From: Bacillota bacterium
Lineage (GTDB): Bacteria > Bacillota > Clostridia > Acetivibrionales > DSM-1351
DNA: 9,671 nucleotides
Direction: 5' to 3'
Assembly: GCA_023436515.1 (NCBI GenBank)
Contig: JAEZIV010000262.1
Coordinates: 1 to 9,671, forward strand
Under the pieces are notes generated by a model. It did not search any database, was not told the DNA's origin, and worked only from the letters and a program-made list of their open reading frames with translations. How positions within the stretch are numbered: the stretch's first letter is position 1; each line of letters starts with the position of its first letter. A program made the position numbers and the translations under genes. Shown one piece after another: positions 1 through 7,050 of this stretch.

Positions 1-155
1 TTTTAAACAGATATATCCACAGGGTAATCAGTTAAGAATATATATAGTAACAACATATTGATTAATGACAAAACGCATTACCATATATTGATTTCTGTGA
101 TATATTTTCATGTAAAAACTTCTAATATAAATAAAATAGCTGTATATAATCAGCC
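1..155. other. AT-rich origin-proximal intergenic region
   Basis: No ORF with a ribosome site is visible here. The stretch is very AT-rich and holds one DnaA-box-like nonamer (13-21) and a 9-bp direct repeat, ATATTGATT, at 55-63 and 85-93. The position just upstream of rpmH matches the flank of oriC in Firmicutes, where rpmH and dnaA diverge from the origin. The origin itself and dnaA are not in the window, so this is inferred to be the rpmH-side edge of oriC. Confidence 0.5.
13..21 (+). promoter_or_regulatory. DnaA-box-like site
   Basis: ATATCCACA differs from the DnaA box TTATCCACA only at its first base. It lies at the edge expected to face oriC. A single site with one mismatch in AT-rich DNA is weak evidence alone; its position is what makes it credible. 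Confidence 0.45.
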
Positions 156-185
156 TTGACAGTTTAAAAAGGTGTAATATATAAT
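156..185 (+). promoter_or_regulatory. SigA-type promoter of rpmH
   Basis: A perfect -35 TTGACA (156-161) and a perfect -10 TATAAT (180-185) are separated by 18 bp. Transcription would begin near 191-193 and give a leader of about 60 nt before rpmH. It is the best promoter match in the window and probably drives rpmH and, by readthrough, the genes after it. High output would fit a ribosomal protein gene beside the origin. Confidence 0.85.
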
Positions 186-254
186 AGGTTTGGTGTCTTT
201 AAAAGAAAAACACTTTTCAGTTTATATAAAGGAAATCGGAACGGGGGTGTACTA

Positions 255-389
255 ATGTTAAGAACATATCAACCTAAAAAAAGACATGCTAAAAAAGAAC
301 ACGGCTTTAGGAAGAGAATGAGCACTGCAAATGGAAGAAAAGTATTAAGAAGACGCAGAGCAAAAGGAAGAAAGGTTCTTTCAGCATAA
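255..389 (+). CDS. rpmH: 50S ribosomal protein L34
   Basis: This 44-residue, strongly basic protein begins [18 protein letters not shown] and ends KGRKVLSA, the standard L34 pattern (TYQPKKR near the start, then GFRKRM, then an Arg/Lys-rich tail including [14 protein letters not shown]). L34 sits in the 23S rRNA core of the large subunit. Length is normal for the family. The ATG at 255 follows a G-rich Shine-Dalgarno (GGGGGTG, 243-249) by 5 nt. The gene lies about 60 nt downstream of a strong promoter and is followed at once by a hairpin overlapping its stop codon. rpmH next to rnpA, beside oriC, is conserved across bacteria. Confidence 0.97.
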   Translation: MLRTYQPKKRHAKKEHGFRKRMSTANGRKVLRRRRAKGRKVLSA

Positions 390-416
390 GACCGCATAAG
401 TGTGGTCTTTTTCTTT
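388..416 (+). terminator. Terminator or attenuator after rpmH
   Basis: AAGACC (388-393) pairs with GGTCTT (404-409). The pairs G-U, C-G and A-T can extend the stem inward, leaving a loop near TAAG. A run TTTTTCTTT (408-416) follows. The stem includes the last two bases of the rpmH stop codon. As rnpA has no strong promoter visible in the 106 bp before it, the hairpin probably terminates only part of the transcripts, leaving rpmH message in excess over rnpA. Confidence 0.7.
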
Positions 417-495
417 AAAAGAGCGTACGAATTTTGATGATTCGGCTCACACCTGCTATTTGCTCTTGCACATTAATTCTATAAGGTAGTAGGGA

Positions 496-861
496 ATGAG
501 AAAAACGATAACATTAAAGAAAAACTATGAATTTTCACGAGTATTTAATAAGGGATCCTTTTATGTTGGAAGGCATATATCTTTGTATGTCCTTCCAAAT
601 AAAATGTCCTCAAACAGAATTGGTATTTCAGTTTCAAAAAAGGCAGGTATAGCCGTCATCAGAAATAAAAAGAAGAGACTTATAAGGGAAGCTTATCGTC
701 ACTTTGAGGAGTTTATTTTAACAGGCTATGATATAGTGATTGCCGCTAGAGGGGATGAAACAGTACCAAAATATGGAGCATTATTGAAAGAATTCAAGTA
801 CCTGCTTAAAAAGCTTAAGGTATTTGATCAGGAGAAGTATGATTGTTTAAAAGAGTTTTGA
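496..861 (+). CDS. rnpA: Ribonuclease P protein component
   Basis: The 121-residue basic protein is the protein subunit of RNase P, which helps the catalytic RNA bind and cut the 5' leader of precursor tRNAs. The signature region is clear: GISVSKKAG (residues 43-51) followed by [13 protein letters not shown] (56-68), the RNR motif that contacts the RNA. Length is usual for the family. The ATG at 496 follows AAGGT (483-487) by 8 nt; AGGG (491-494) is too close to serve. The 3' end overlaps yidD by 19 nt. A terminator-like hairpin separates it from rpmH, so its level may depend on readthrough. Confidence 0.95.
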   Translation: MRKTITLKKNYEFSRVFNKGSFYVGRHISLYVLPNKMSSNRIGISVSKKAGIAVIRNKKKRLIREAYRHFEEFILTGYDIVIAARGDETVPKYGALLKEFKYLLKKLKVFDQEKYDCLKEF

Positions 862-1058
862 TTTTATTGATACGATTTTATCAGAAATTTATTTCACCAC
901 TCAAGCTGAGGCCCTCTTGCAGGTTCTATCCAACCTGTTCACAGTATGCCATTGAGGCGGTGAATAAGTATGGCTGCTTAAAAGGCGGCTACATGGCGGT
1001 AAAAAGAATATTAAAGTGTCACCCCTTCCATCCTGGAGGGATTGACCCTGTGAAATAG
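843..1058 (+). CDS. yidD: Membrane protein insertion efficiency factor YidD
   Basis: This 71-residue protein has a hydrophobic, amphipathic start (residues 1-20, [18 protein letters not shown]) and the family core [11 protein letters not shown] (26-36), then KYGCLKGG and CHPFHPGG (59-66). YidD is a small membrane-associated protein that assists YidC-dependent insertion; its exact mechanism is unsettled. The start is taken as TTG at 843: an in-frame TGA (840-842) lies directly upstream, and AGGAG (830-834) stands 8 nt before the TTG. The gene therefore begins inside rnpA and overlaps it by 19 nt, suggesting coupled translation. Its target partner YidC is the next gene, 106 bp downstream. Confidence 0.93.
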   Translation: MFKRVLILLIRFYQKFISPLKLRPSCRFYPTCSQYAIEAVNKYGCLKGGYMAVKRILKCHPFHPGGIDPVK

Positions 1059-1164
1059 ATTTGTTGCTTTGGTGTGGTATTCTATGTCTCAAGCGGAGTA
1101 AACTGCTTAGGATATAAGTTGATAAACCAGAGCTGCTTATTATTCTAAGTTTTAGGAGAGAAAA

Positions 1165-2004
1165 ATGGGATTTTTAGATTTTATAGCTAAGCCACTCGGG
1201 CAATTTCTTTATTGGATTTACAATACAGTGGCATTTGAAAATTACGGACTTGCCATTATAATTTTTACAATTATTGTTAGAGCAGCGATGATGCCCCTTA
1301 CACTAAAGCAATACAAATCAAGTGCAGAAATGCAAAAAGTACAGCCTCTTTTGAAGGAAATACAGAGAAAATACTCTACTGACAAGCAAAAATTAAACGA
1401 AGAAACCATGAAGCTCTATCAGGAGCACAAAATTAATCCGGCCGGTGGGTGTCTGCCATTAATAATTCAAATGCCTATATTACTTTCTCTCTGGCAGGTA
1501 ATAACCAAGCCTTTAAAGTTCATGCTCAATTATTCCTCAGAGCAATTGACCAAGCTAGCCACAGAGGCTGGAGTTTTAAATCATACCTATGCCGAAATAG
1601 AGACAATAACTCATTTTATTAAGGCTGGAAAAGGTAGCGAGGTCGGAAATCTAAATATGTTTTTCCCAAGTCATGGGGGAATAAATCTTGGAAATATCCC
1701 AACCTATCATTTGGACCAGCTTTCTGCTGAACCTATGAGAATATGGTTGCTTGTTTTGGTAGTTCTTGCGGTTGGAACAACTTATCTTACTGCCCGGTTA
1801 TCAATGCCAAAAACAACTGATAAGGCAACTAACCCAATGGGGAACACTATGCTTTATATTTCTCCACTTATGACATTAATATTCTCCTTCCAATTCCCTG
1901 CTGGTCTTGCATTATATTGGGTTGCTGGTAATGTTTTTGCAATTTGTCAGCAATACTATGTTAATAAATATGTCCTTAAGAAGAAGGAGGTAGAGAGTAA
2001 ATAA
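1165..2004 (+). CDS. yidC: Membrane protein insertase YidC/OxaA/SpoIIIJ family
   Basis: The 279-residue polytopic protein belongs to the YidC/Oxa1 family, which inserts proteins into the cytoplasmic membrane with or without the Sec channel. Hydrophobic segments are seen at about residues 9-24, 27-46, 95-115, 192-212, 228-243 and 246-264. R39 in FTIIVRAAMMPLT is the conserved groove arginine, and NPAGGCLPLIIQMPI (91-105) is a family signature. No lipobox is visible near the N terminus, unlike Bacillus SpoIIIJ, as is common in Clostridia. A long segment (about 116-190) between the third and fourth hydrophobic stretches is probably outside the membrane. The lysine-rich tail (KKKEVESK) is short. 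ATG 1165 follows AGGAGAG (1154-1160). Its stop overlaps the jag start. Confidence 0.95.
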   Translation: MGFLDFIAKPLGQFLYWIYNTVAFENYGLAIIIFTIIVRAAMMPLTLKQYKSSAEMQKVQPLLKEIQRKYSTDKQKLNEETMKLYQEHKINPAGGCLPLIIQMPILLSLWQVITKPLKFMLNYSSEQLTKLATEAGVLNHTYAEIETITHFIKAGKGSEVGNLNMFFPSHGGINLGNIPTYHLDQLSAEPMRIWLLVLVVLAVGTTYLTARLSMPKTTDKATNPMGNTMLYISPLMTLIFSFQFPAGLALYWVAGNVFAICQQYYVNKYVLKKKEVESK

Positions 2005-2633
2005 TGGCTTACAGTATTGAGAAAACAGGAAAAACGGTTCAAGAGGCCATTTCAGTAGCTTTGTCAGAGTTAAATCTTTCACAGGATGATGTGGATATCG
2101 AAGTTTTAGACGAGGGTAACAAAGGTATATTCGGTATTATTGGATCAAAGGTTGCCAGAATAAGAGCAACAGTCAAGGAAGTTGAAACAACCCGCGGAGA
2201 TATAGCCTCCGACTTTTTGTATACAATATTGAACAATATGGGTGTTGAAGCCGAAATAACTGTAAATGAAGATGACGAAAGTATAGTTGTTGATGTAAAT
2301 GGTGATGATATTGGTATTATTATAGGCCGCCGAGGTGAAACAATGGATTCACTTCAATACCTCACCAGCTTGGTTATTAACAAGGGCTATGAAGATTACA
2401 AAAGAGTCATACTAAATGTAGAAAACTACAGGCAGAAGAGAGAGGAAACTCTGGTAAAGCTGGCAAACAGATTGGCCGATAAGGTTGTCAAGTATAAGAA
2501 GCCAGTTACCTTGGAGCCGATGAACCCCTATGAAAGAAGAATAATTCACTCTACACTTCAGGGTCATAGGTCTGTTGAGACTTATAGCACAGGAGAAGAG
2601 CCAAAGAGAAAAGTTGTTATAACATTGAAATAG
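2004..2633 (+). CDS. jag: RNA-binding protein Jag/KhpB (Jag-N, KH, R3H domains)
   Basis: The 209-residue protein has three parts: a Jag-N domain (residues 1-55, with KGIFGIIG at 40-47), a KH domain whose GxxG loop is GRRG (108-111), and an R3H domain with the R-x3-H pair at R178 and H182 in NPYERRIIHSTL. Family members (KhpB, also called EloR in streptococci) bind RNA with KhpA and affect cell elongation and division; the role in this organism is inferred. Its ATG overlaps the last base of the yidC stop (TAATG). The best ribosome site, AAGGAGG (1984-1990), is 13 nt upstream, rather far, so coupling to yidC translation is likely. The linkage yidC-jag is highly conserved. Confidence 0.93.
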   Translation: MAYSIEKTGKTVQEAISVALSELNLSQDDVDIEVLDEGNKGIFGIIGSKVARIRATVKEVETTRGDIASDFLYTILNNMGVEAEITVNEDDESIVVDVNGDDIGIIIGRRGETMDSLQYLTSLVINKGYEDYKRVILNVENYRQKREETLVKLANRLADKVVKYKKPVTLEPMNPYERRIIHSTLQGHRSVETYSTGEEPKRKVVITLK

Positions 2634-2677
2634 AAATGGAATATATCAAATCTAGCTAGAATAAGGAATGTATTTTT

Positions 2678-2711
2678 AAATGGTTTAAGGAGTTATTCCT
2701 TGAACCATTTT
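2678..2711 (+). terminator. 14-bp hairpin between jag and mnmE
   Basis: Left arm 2678-2691 and right arm 2697-2710 form 14 continuous pairs (13 Watson-Crick, one U-G) around the loop GTTAT. Only TTTTG follows, so the U-tract is short, and the hairpin ends 8 nt before the mnmE ribosome site (2719-2723). It may be a weak terminator, an attenuator or a processing/stability element. No clear promoter is visible between it and mnmE, which argues against complete termination. Confidence 0.55.
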
Positions 2712-2727
2712 GTACGTTGGAGGATTT

Positions 2728-4107
2728 ATGTACTTGGAAGATACAATTGCAGCACTGTCCACTCCATATGGTACAGGAGGCATAGGTGTTATACGTATAA
2801 GCGGAAGCCAGGCTTTTGAGATTACCGGAAGGCTTTTTCATGGATCAAAGCCAATGGAGGAGATAATATCCCACACAGTTTCCTATGGAAAAATAATAGA
2901 TCCTGAAACGAGGGATATTATTGATGAAGTTCTGCTGCTTAAAATGGGTAAGCCAAATACCTTTACAAGGGAAGATGTAGTAGAAATTCAGTGTCATGGT
3001 GGTATAGTTGTAATAAATAGAGTAATGGATTTATTGTTCAAAAATGAAGTACGGCCAGCAGAGCCGGGAGAGTTTACAAAAAGAGCCTTCCTAAACGGTA
3101 GAATTGACCTCTCGCAAGCAGAGGCTATTATTGATCTTATTAATTCAAAAACTATTGAGAGCTCAAGGGCTGCAGTAAGCCATCTGGAGGGTAGATTATC
3201 CAACAAGCTTAAGGAATTGAGAAATGAGCTTGTTGAGCTGTTGGCCCATATTGAAGTTACAGTCGATTACCCCGAGCATGATATCGAGGAGATAACGGGA
3301 GAAAAGGTCTATGACGGACTTAAGATAATAAAGTCAGAATTGCTTAATCTGGCTAAAACCTTTGATAGAGGAAAGCTGCTAAGAGATGGAATAAATATTG
3401 TAATTGCCGGAAAACCAAATGTGGGTAAATCCTCGCTCCTGAACCAGCTGGCGGGAAGTGTTCGCGCAATAGTCACTGATATTCCAGGAACCACAAGGGA
3501 TACTATAGAAGAGTACGTAAATATTAAAGGTATTCCGGCAAAGATAACTGATACGGCAGGAATAAGAGCTACAGAGGATATAGTAGAGAAAATTGGTGTT
3601 GATAAAGCCTTGAAGGCTATAGAGGATTCGGATCTCATAGTAATGGTTATAGCAGCTGACACAGGTGTTCAACCAGAGGATGAGGAAATACTTCATACAA
3701 TAAAAAGCAAAAAGTGCCTTGTCCTAATAAACAAAACCGACTTGGTTGATAAGTCCAGAGTAAGTGCGGTAAGGGACCAGCTTAAGGCAGATATTATTCT
3801 TGAAGCCTCAGTTATTAACGAGCAGGGGATTGAAGGCCTTGAAGAAATGATTGCAGAGTTGTTTTTTAAAGGAGATATTTCAAAGAATGAGGAAGTGCTG
3901 CTTACAAACTCAAGACACAAAAGTCTGGTGGATAAAGCAATAAAGTCTATTGATCAGGCTTTAGGATCACATGAAATTGGGATGCCCATTGATATGGTAA
4001 CTATTGATATAAAGAGCTCGGCAGAGTATATTGGTCAGATTACAGGGGAATCAATTGATGAAGCTGTTATGCATAATATATTTTCACGTTTTTGTATAGG
4101 TAAGTAA
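2728..4107 (+). CDS. mnmE: tRNA uridine-5-carboxymethylaminomethyl modification GTPase MnmE
   Basis: MnmE works with MnmG to add the cmnm5 group to U34 of tRNAs reading NNA/NNG codons. The 459-residue length equals the family norm. The N-terminal tetrahydrofolate-binding domain (about 1-118) begins DTIAALSTPYGTGGIGVIRISG-like sequence. A helical domain surrounds the G domain: P-loop GKPNVGKS (228-235), DIPGTTRD (251-258), DTAG (275-278) and NKTD (335-338). The C terminus is the invariant FCIGK, with catalytic-site Cys456. ATG 2728 follows GGAGG (2719-2723) by 4 nt, slightly short. An in-frame TTG at 2710 would add six residues but sits inside the upstream hairpin and lacks a ribosome site. 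mnmG follows after 87 bp. Confidence 0.97.
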   Translation: MYLEDTIAALSTPYGTGGIGVIRISGSQAFEITGRLFHGSKPMEEIISHTVSYGKIIDPETRDIIDEVLLLKMGKPNTFTREDVVEIQCHGGIVVINRVMDLLFKNEVRPAEPGEFTKRAFLNGRIDLSQAEAIIDLINSKTIESSRAAVSHLEGRLSNKLKELRNELVELLAHIEVTVDYPEHDIEEITGEKVYDGLKIIKSELLNLAKTFDRGKLLRDGINIVIAGKPNVGKSSLLNQLAGSVRAIVTDIPGTTRDTIEEYVNIKGIPAKITDTAGIRATEDIVEKIGVDKALKAIEDSDLIVMVIAADTGVQPEDEEILHTIKSKKCLVLINKTDLVDKSRVSAVRDQLKADIILEASVINEQGIEGLEEMIAELFFKGDISKNEEVLLTNSRHKSLVDKAIKSIDQALGSHEIGMPIDMVTIDIKSSAEYIGQITGESIDEAVMHNIFSRFCIGK

Positions 4108-4194
4108 TACCTGGATTGACGGGATTTTACCCGATTAGCATGCTTAAAAGATTTTTAGACACAAATGTTAATATAGTAGAAAGGAAGAATCCAA

Positions 4195-6084
4195 ATGGAT
4201 TATTTCGCTGGAAGTTATGATGTTGTGGTGGTGGGCGCAGGTCACGCCGGATGTGAGGCTGCCTTGGCTGCTGCAAGGCTGGGGTGTAAAACAATTATTT
4301 TTTCAATTAATTTGGACAGCATGGCAAACATGCCCTGCAATCCGAGTATAGGTGGAACTGCCAAAGGGCATCTGGTAAGGGAGATTGATGCTCTTGGCGG
4401 ACAGATGGGCAAAGCCACAGACAAAACCTTTATACAATCTAAAATACTAAATAACTCCAAGGGGCCCGCTGTATATTCACTTCGTGCTCAGGTAGACCGT
4501 CGTCAATATCAAACTGAAATGAAGCACACACTTGAGCTCCAGGATAATCTTGATATCAGGCAGGCTGAGATTGTTGAACTCCTTACTGATGAAACAAAAA
4601 CAAAAATAACAGGGGTAAAAACCCACACCGGTGCGATATTTAATTGTAAGGCTGCAATATTGACAACGGGTACTTATCTACAGGGAAGAATTATTATAGG
4701 GGATATAAGCTATAGCGGAGGTCCCGATGGCATTTTTCCTGCCAACAAACTTTCCGAAAGTATGCTTGAATTAGGTATTGATTTGCTTAGGTTTAAAACC
4801 GGAACTCCTGCGCGATTAAGCAGAAGAAGTCTGGATTTTACAAAAATGAGTGAGCAGCCTGGAGATGACCTCATAGTACCCTTTTCCTTCGAAACTGAGG
4901 AAATAGAAAAGGATCAAGTATCCTGCTGGCTAACATACACCAATAAGGATACCCATGAAGTCATAAAAAGTAATTTGCATAGGTCACCCTTATACAGCGG
5001 GAATATTACGGGCATTGGTCCAAGGTACTGCCCTTCAATAGAGGACAAGGTCGTTCGCTTTGCAGACAAGGAAAATCATCAGGTATTTGTAGAGCCCATG
5101 GGTCTTGATACAGAGGAAATGTACCTTCAGGGTATGTCCAGCAGCTTGCCTGAGGATGTACAGGTTGAGTTTATGAAGACCATACCCGGACTTGAGAATG
5201 TAAAGGTTATGAGAAGTGCCTACGCCATTGAATACGATGGTATTGATGCAACACAGCTTAAGTTATCGCTGGAATTTAAGAATATAGAAGGCTTATTTTC
5301 TGCCGGGCAGATCAATGGGAGCTCTGGCTATGAGGAGGCTGCGGCACAGGGAATAATTGCAGGAATTAACGCAGCTATGAAGTTGCAGGAAAGAGAACCT
5401 GTTATACTTGACAGATCACAGGCATATATAGGTGTGCTTATAGATGATCTTGTGACTAAAGGGACAAAGGAACCATACAGAATGATGACCTCCAGAGCAG
5501 AGTACAGATTACTTCTGAGACAGGATAATGCCGACCTGAGGCTGACACCCTTAGGAAAAGAGATTGGTCTGATTAGCGATGAAAGGTACAGGCGTTTTCT
5601 TGAGAAGAAGGAGCTCATAGAGAAGGAGATAGACAGACTTAATAGCAGCTACCTGCCTCCGAGCCAAGAGGTTATAAGCTATCTTGAAAAGAGGGAAAGT
5701 ACCCCTATCAAAAGCGGAGTTAATGTAGCCGAGCTGCTCAGGAGACCTGAGATAAGCTATGAGAGCCTGTCAGAGGTAATGGAACTTCCCGAGCTGCCTC
5801 GTTCTGTAAGGGAGCAGGTTGAAATTGCAATTAAGTACGAGGGCTATATAAAAAGGCAAATGCAGCAGGTTGAACAGTATAAAAAGCTAGAAAGCCGAAA
5901 GCTTCCCAAAGAAATAGATTATTCAAGGATACAGGGATTGCGTCTGGAGGCAAGACAGAAGCTTTCACTTATCCAGCCTGATTCAATAGGTCAGGCTTCA
6001 AGAATACTAGGAGTTTCACCTGCGGACATATCTGTTTTGCTTATTCATCTGGAGCAAATAAATAGAGGTACCACCGGCAATTAA
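4195..6084 (+). CDS. mnmG: tRNA uridine-5-carboxymethylaminomethyl modification enzyme MnmG (GidA)
   Basis: This FAD-dependent 629-residue enzyme is the partner of MnmE in cmnm5U34 synthesis; both subunits are encoded side by side. The FAD-binding Rossmann motif is [18 protein letters not shown] (13-30), and the family signature [15 protein letters not shown] (46-60) follows. Both conserved cysteines are present: C48 in PCNPSIGG and C279 in RYCPSIEDK. The region [19 protein letters not shown] (368-386) is the second FAD-contacting segment. The C-terminal helical domain ends in [16 protein letters not shown], which contacts MnmE and tRNA. Length is normal. ATG 4195 follows AAAGGAAG (4180-4187) by 7 nt. 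No terminator is seen between mnmE and mnmG. Confidence 0.97.
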   Translation: MDYFAGSYDVVVVGAGHAGCEAALAAARLGCKTIIFSINLDSMANMPCNPSIGGTAKGHLVREIDALGGQMGKATDKTFIQSKILNNSKGPAVYSLRAQVDRRQYQTEMKHTLELQDNLDIRQAEIVELLTDETKTKITGVKTHTGAIFNCKAAILTTGTYLQGRIIIGDISYSGGPDGIFPANKLSESMLELGIDLLRFKTGTPARLSRRSLDFTKMSEQPGDDLIVPFSFETEEIEKDQVSCWLTYTNKDTHEVIKSNLHRSPLYSGNITGIGPRYCPSIEDKVVRFADKENHQVFVEPMGLDTEEMYLQGMSSSLPEDVQVEFMKTIPGLENVKVMRSAYAIEYDGIDATQLKLSLEFKNIEGLFSAGQINGSSGYEEAAAQGIIAGINAAMKLQEREPVILDRSQAYIGVLIDDLVTKGTKEPYRMMTSRAEYRLLLRQDNADLRLTPLGKEIGLISDERYRRFLEKKELIEKEIDRLNSSYLPPSQEVISYLEKRESTPIKSGVNVAELLRRPEISYESLSEVMELPELPRSVREQVEIAIKYEGYIKRQMQQVEQYKKLESRKLPKEIDYSRIQGLRLEARQKLSLIQPDSIGQASRILGVSPADISVLLIHLEQINRGTTGN

Positions 6085-6153
6085 TCCCCCTAAGGATTTC
6101 GAAATAAACAGGGCTCTGTTATTGTAGAATAAATTCAATCGGAGGTAGTGGTT

Positions 6154-6891
6154 TTGGAAAAAGAGTTGTTGAGAATATTATCTGAAGGAACGGAGCATTT
6201 CGGAAAGCAGCTTACCGAGCAGCAGCTGGGTCAGTTTGAAGCTTACATGGAATTGCTCAAAGAATGGAATCAAAAAATGAATTTAACGGCTATAGAGGAT
6301 GACCGAGAAATAATAGTTAAGCATTTTATAGATTCAATGAGTATACTTCCATATATTAAAGAAGAGAAGCAAAAGGTGATTGATATAGGAACAGGAGCCG
6401 GATTTCCTGGAATTCCATTGAAAATAGCTTATCCAATGCTTGAAGTAACCCTTCTTGATTCTCTTGATAAAAGAATCCGGTTTTTAAATGAAGTAATAGG
6501 AGCAACAAATATTTCCGGGCAGAAGGAAATATCCGAAATTAAAGCAGTTCATGGGAGAGCAGAGGATTTTGGAATGAACCCCATGTACAGAGAAAAGTAC
6601 GATATTGCTGTTGCAAGGGCAGTTGCTAATTTACCGGTTTTACTCGAATATTGTCTGCCATTTGTGAAAACAAACGGAGTTTTTATCGCAATGAAGGGAA
6701 GTAACACAGAAGAGATTGACAATTCATCCAAGGCTCTCGACATTTTAGGAGGAAAAATTGAAAAGATTGAAAAAATTGTGTTACCTTCAACTAATATCGA
6801 AAGAAACATTGTTGTAGTAAGAAAGTTTAGACAGACACCGACAAAATACCCTAGAAAAGCAGGCAAACCCTCGAAAGAGCCGTTGATATAA
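6154..6891 (+). CDS. rsmG: 16S rRNA (guanine527-N7)-methyltransferase RsmG (GidB)
   Basis: RsmG methylates N7 of G527 in the 530 loop of 16S rRNA using SAM; loss of it gives low-level streptomycin resistance in several bacteria. With the TTG start at 6154 the protein has 245 residues, normal for the family. The N-terminal part contains EWNQKMNLTAI (37-47), the SAM motif I is DIGTGAGFPGIP (77-88), ARAVANLPVLLEY (154-166) is family-specific, and the tail KYPRKAGKPSKEPL is typical. The TTG is chosen because GGAGG (6141-6145) is 8 nt upstream; a GTG two codons earlier (6148) would leave only 2 nt. The chain mnmE-mnmG-rsmG-noc is conserved in Firmicutes. Confidence 0.95.
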   Translation: MEKELLRILSEGTEHFGKQLTEQQLGQFEAYMELLKEWNQKMNLTAIEDDREIIVKHFIDSMSILPYIKEEKQKVIDIGTGAGFPGIPLKIAYPMLEVTLLDSLDKRIRFLNEVIGATNISGQKEISEIKAVHGRAEDFGMNPMYREKYDIAVARAVANLPVLLEYCLPFVKTNGVFIAMKGSNTEEIDNSSKALDILGGKIEKIEKIVLPSTNIERNIVVVRKFRQTPTKYPRKAGKPSKEPLI

Positions 6892-6971
6892 GTATTAATA
6901 ACCAGTATTTTACAAATTTATATCGAACGAATCTTTAATGGGAAAAAAGGAAATGGAATAGGTTAAAAGAA

Positions 6972-7042
6972 TATCCTTTGTGTGTTATTTACAAAATATG
7001 GTATATAACCATAGAAAAAAATTTTAGAATATACAAAGGATG
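6972..7042 (+). promoter_or_regulatory. Leader hairpin that can mask the noc ribosome site
   Basis: Positions 6972-6986 and 7028-7042 can form 15 continuous pairs: a perfect 9-bp core, ATCCTTTGT (6973-6981) with ACAAAGGAT (7033-7041), extended by wobble and A-U pairs. The right arm contains the whole noc Shine-Dalgarno AAAGGA (7035-7040). Inside the loop, TATGGT (6997-7002) and ACCATA (7008-7013) form a second small hairpin around ATATA. This would reduce noc translation on transcripts that begin upstream of 6972, such as readthrough from rsmG. A poor promoter candidate (TTTACA 6988-6993, ATAGAA 7011-7016) would start downstream and escape the fold. The structure is read by eye; its function is inference. 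Confidence 0.4.
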
Positions 7043-7050
7043 GTGCCGTT

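Noticed and set aside
901..1092. Minus-strand open frames opposite yidD, mnmE, mnmG, rsmG, noc and gyrA
   Set aside because: They lie within well-recognised + strand genes, lack ribosome sites and show no family signatures. They are shadow frames.
1119..1146. Promoter candidate before yidC (TTGATA, 16 bp, TATTCT)
   Set aside because: The -10 is poor and transcription would begin at the yidC ribosome site, leaving no proper leader.
2651..2660. Palindrome TCTAGCTAGA after jag
   Set aside because: A 10-bp palindrome with no spacer or partner copy in the window; no reason to assign a function.
4116..4144. TTGACG with CGGG/CCCG hairpin and AGCATGCT palindrome between mnmE and mnmG
   Set aside because: No -10 at a suitable distance, only a 4-bp stem, and no U-tract; not enough for a promoter or terminator.
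6103..6123. Small hairpin AATAAACAG/CTGTTATT before rsmG
   Set aside because: Short, bulged, AU-rich and without a U-tract; not called as a terminator or regulator.
6148..6153. GTG start for rsmG
   Set aside because: Only 2 nt separate it from GGAGG; the TTG at 6154 has an 8-nt spacing and gives a family-typical N terminus.
6509..6532. ATATTTCC and GGAAATAT as a possible Noc binding site
   Set aside because: The half-sites are perfect but separated by 8 nt, whereas the NBS halves abut around CCCGGG. It also lies in rsmG codons; chance is the simpler reading.
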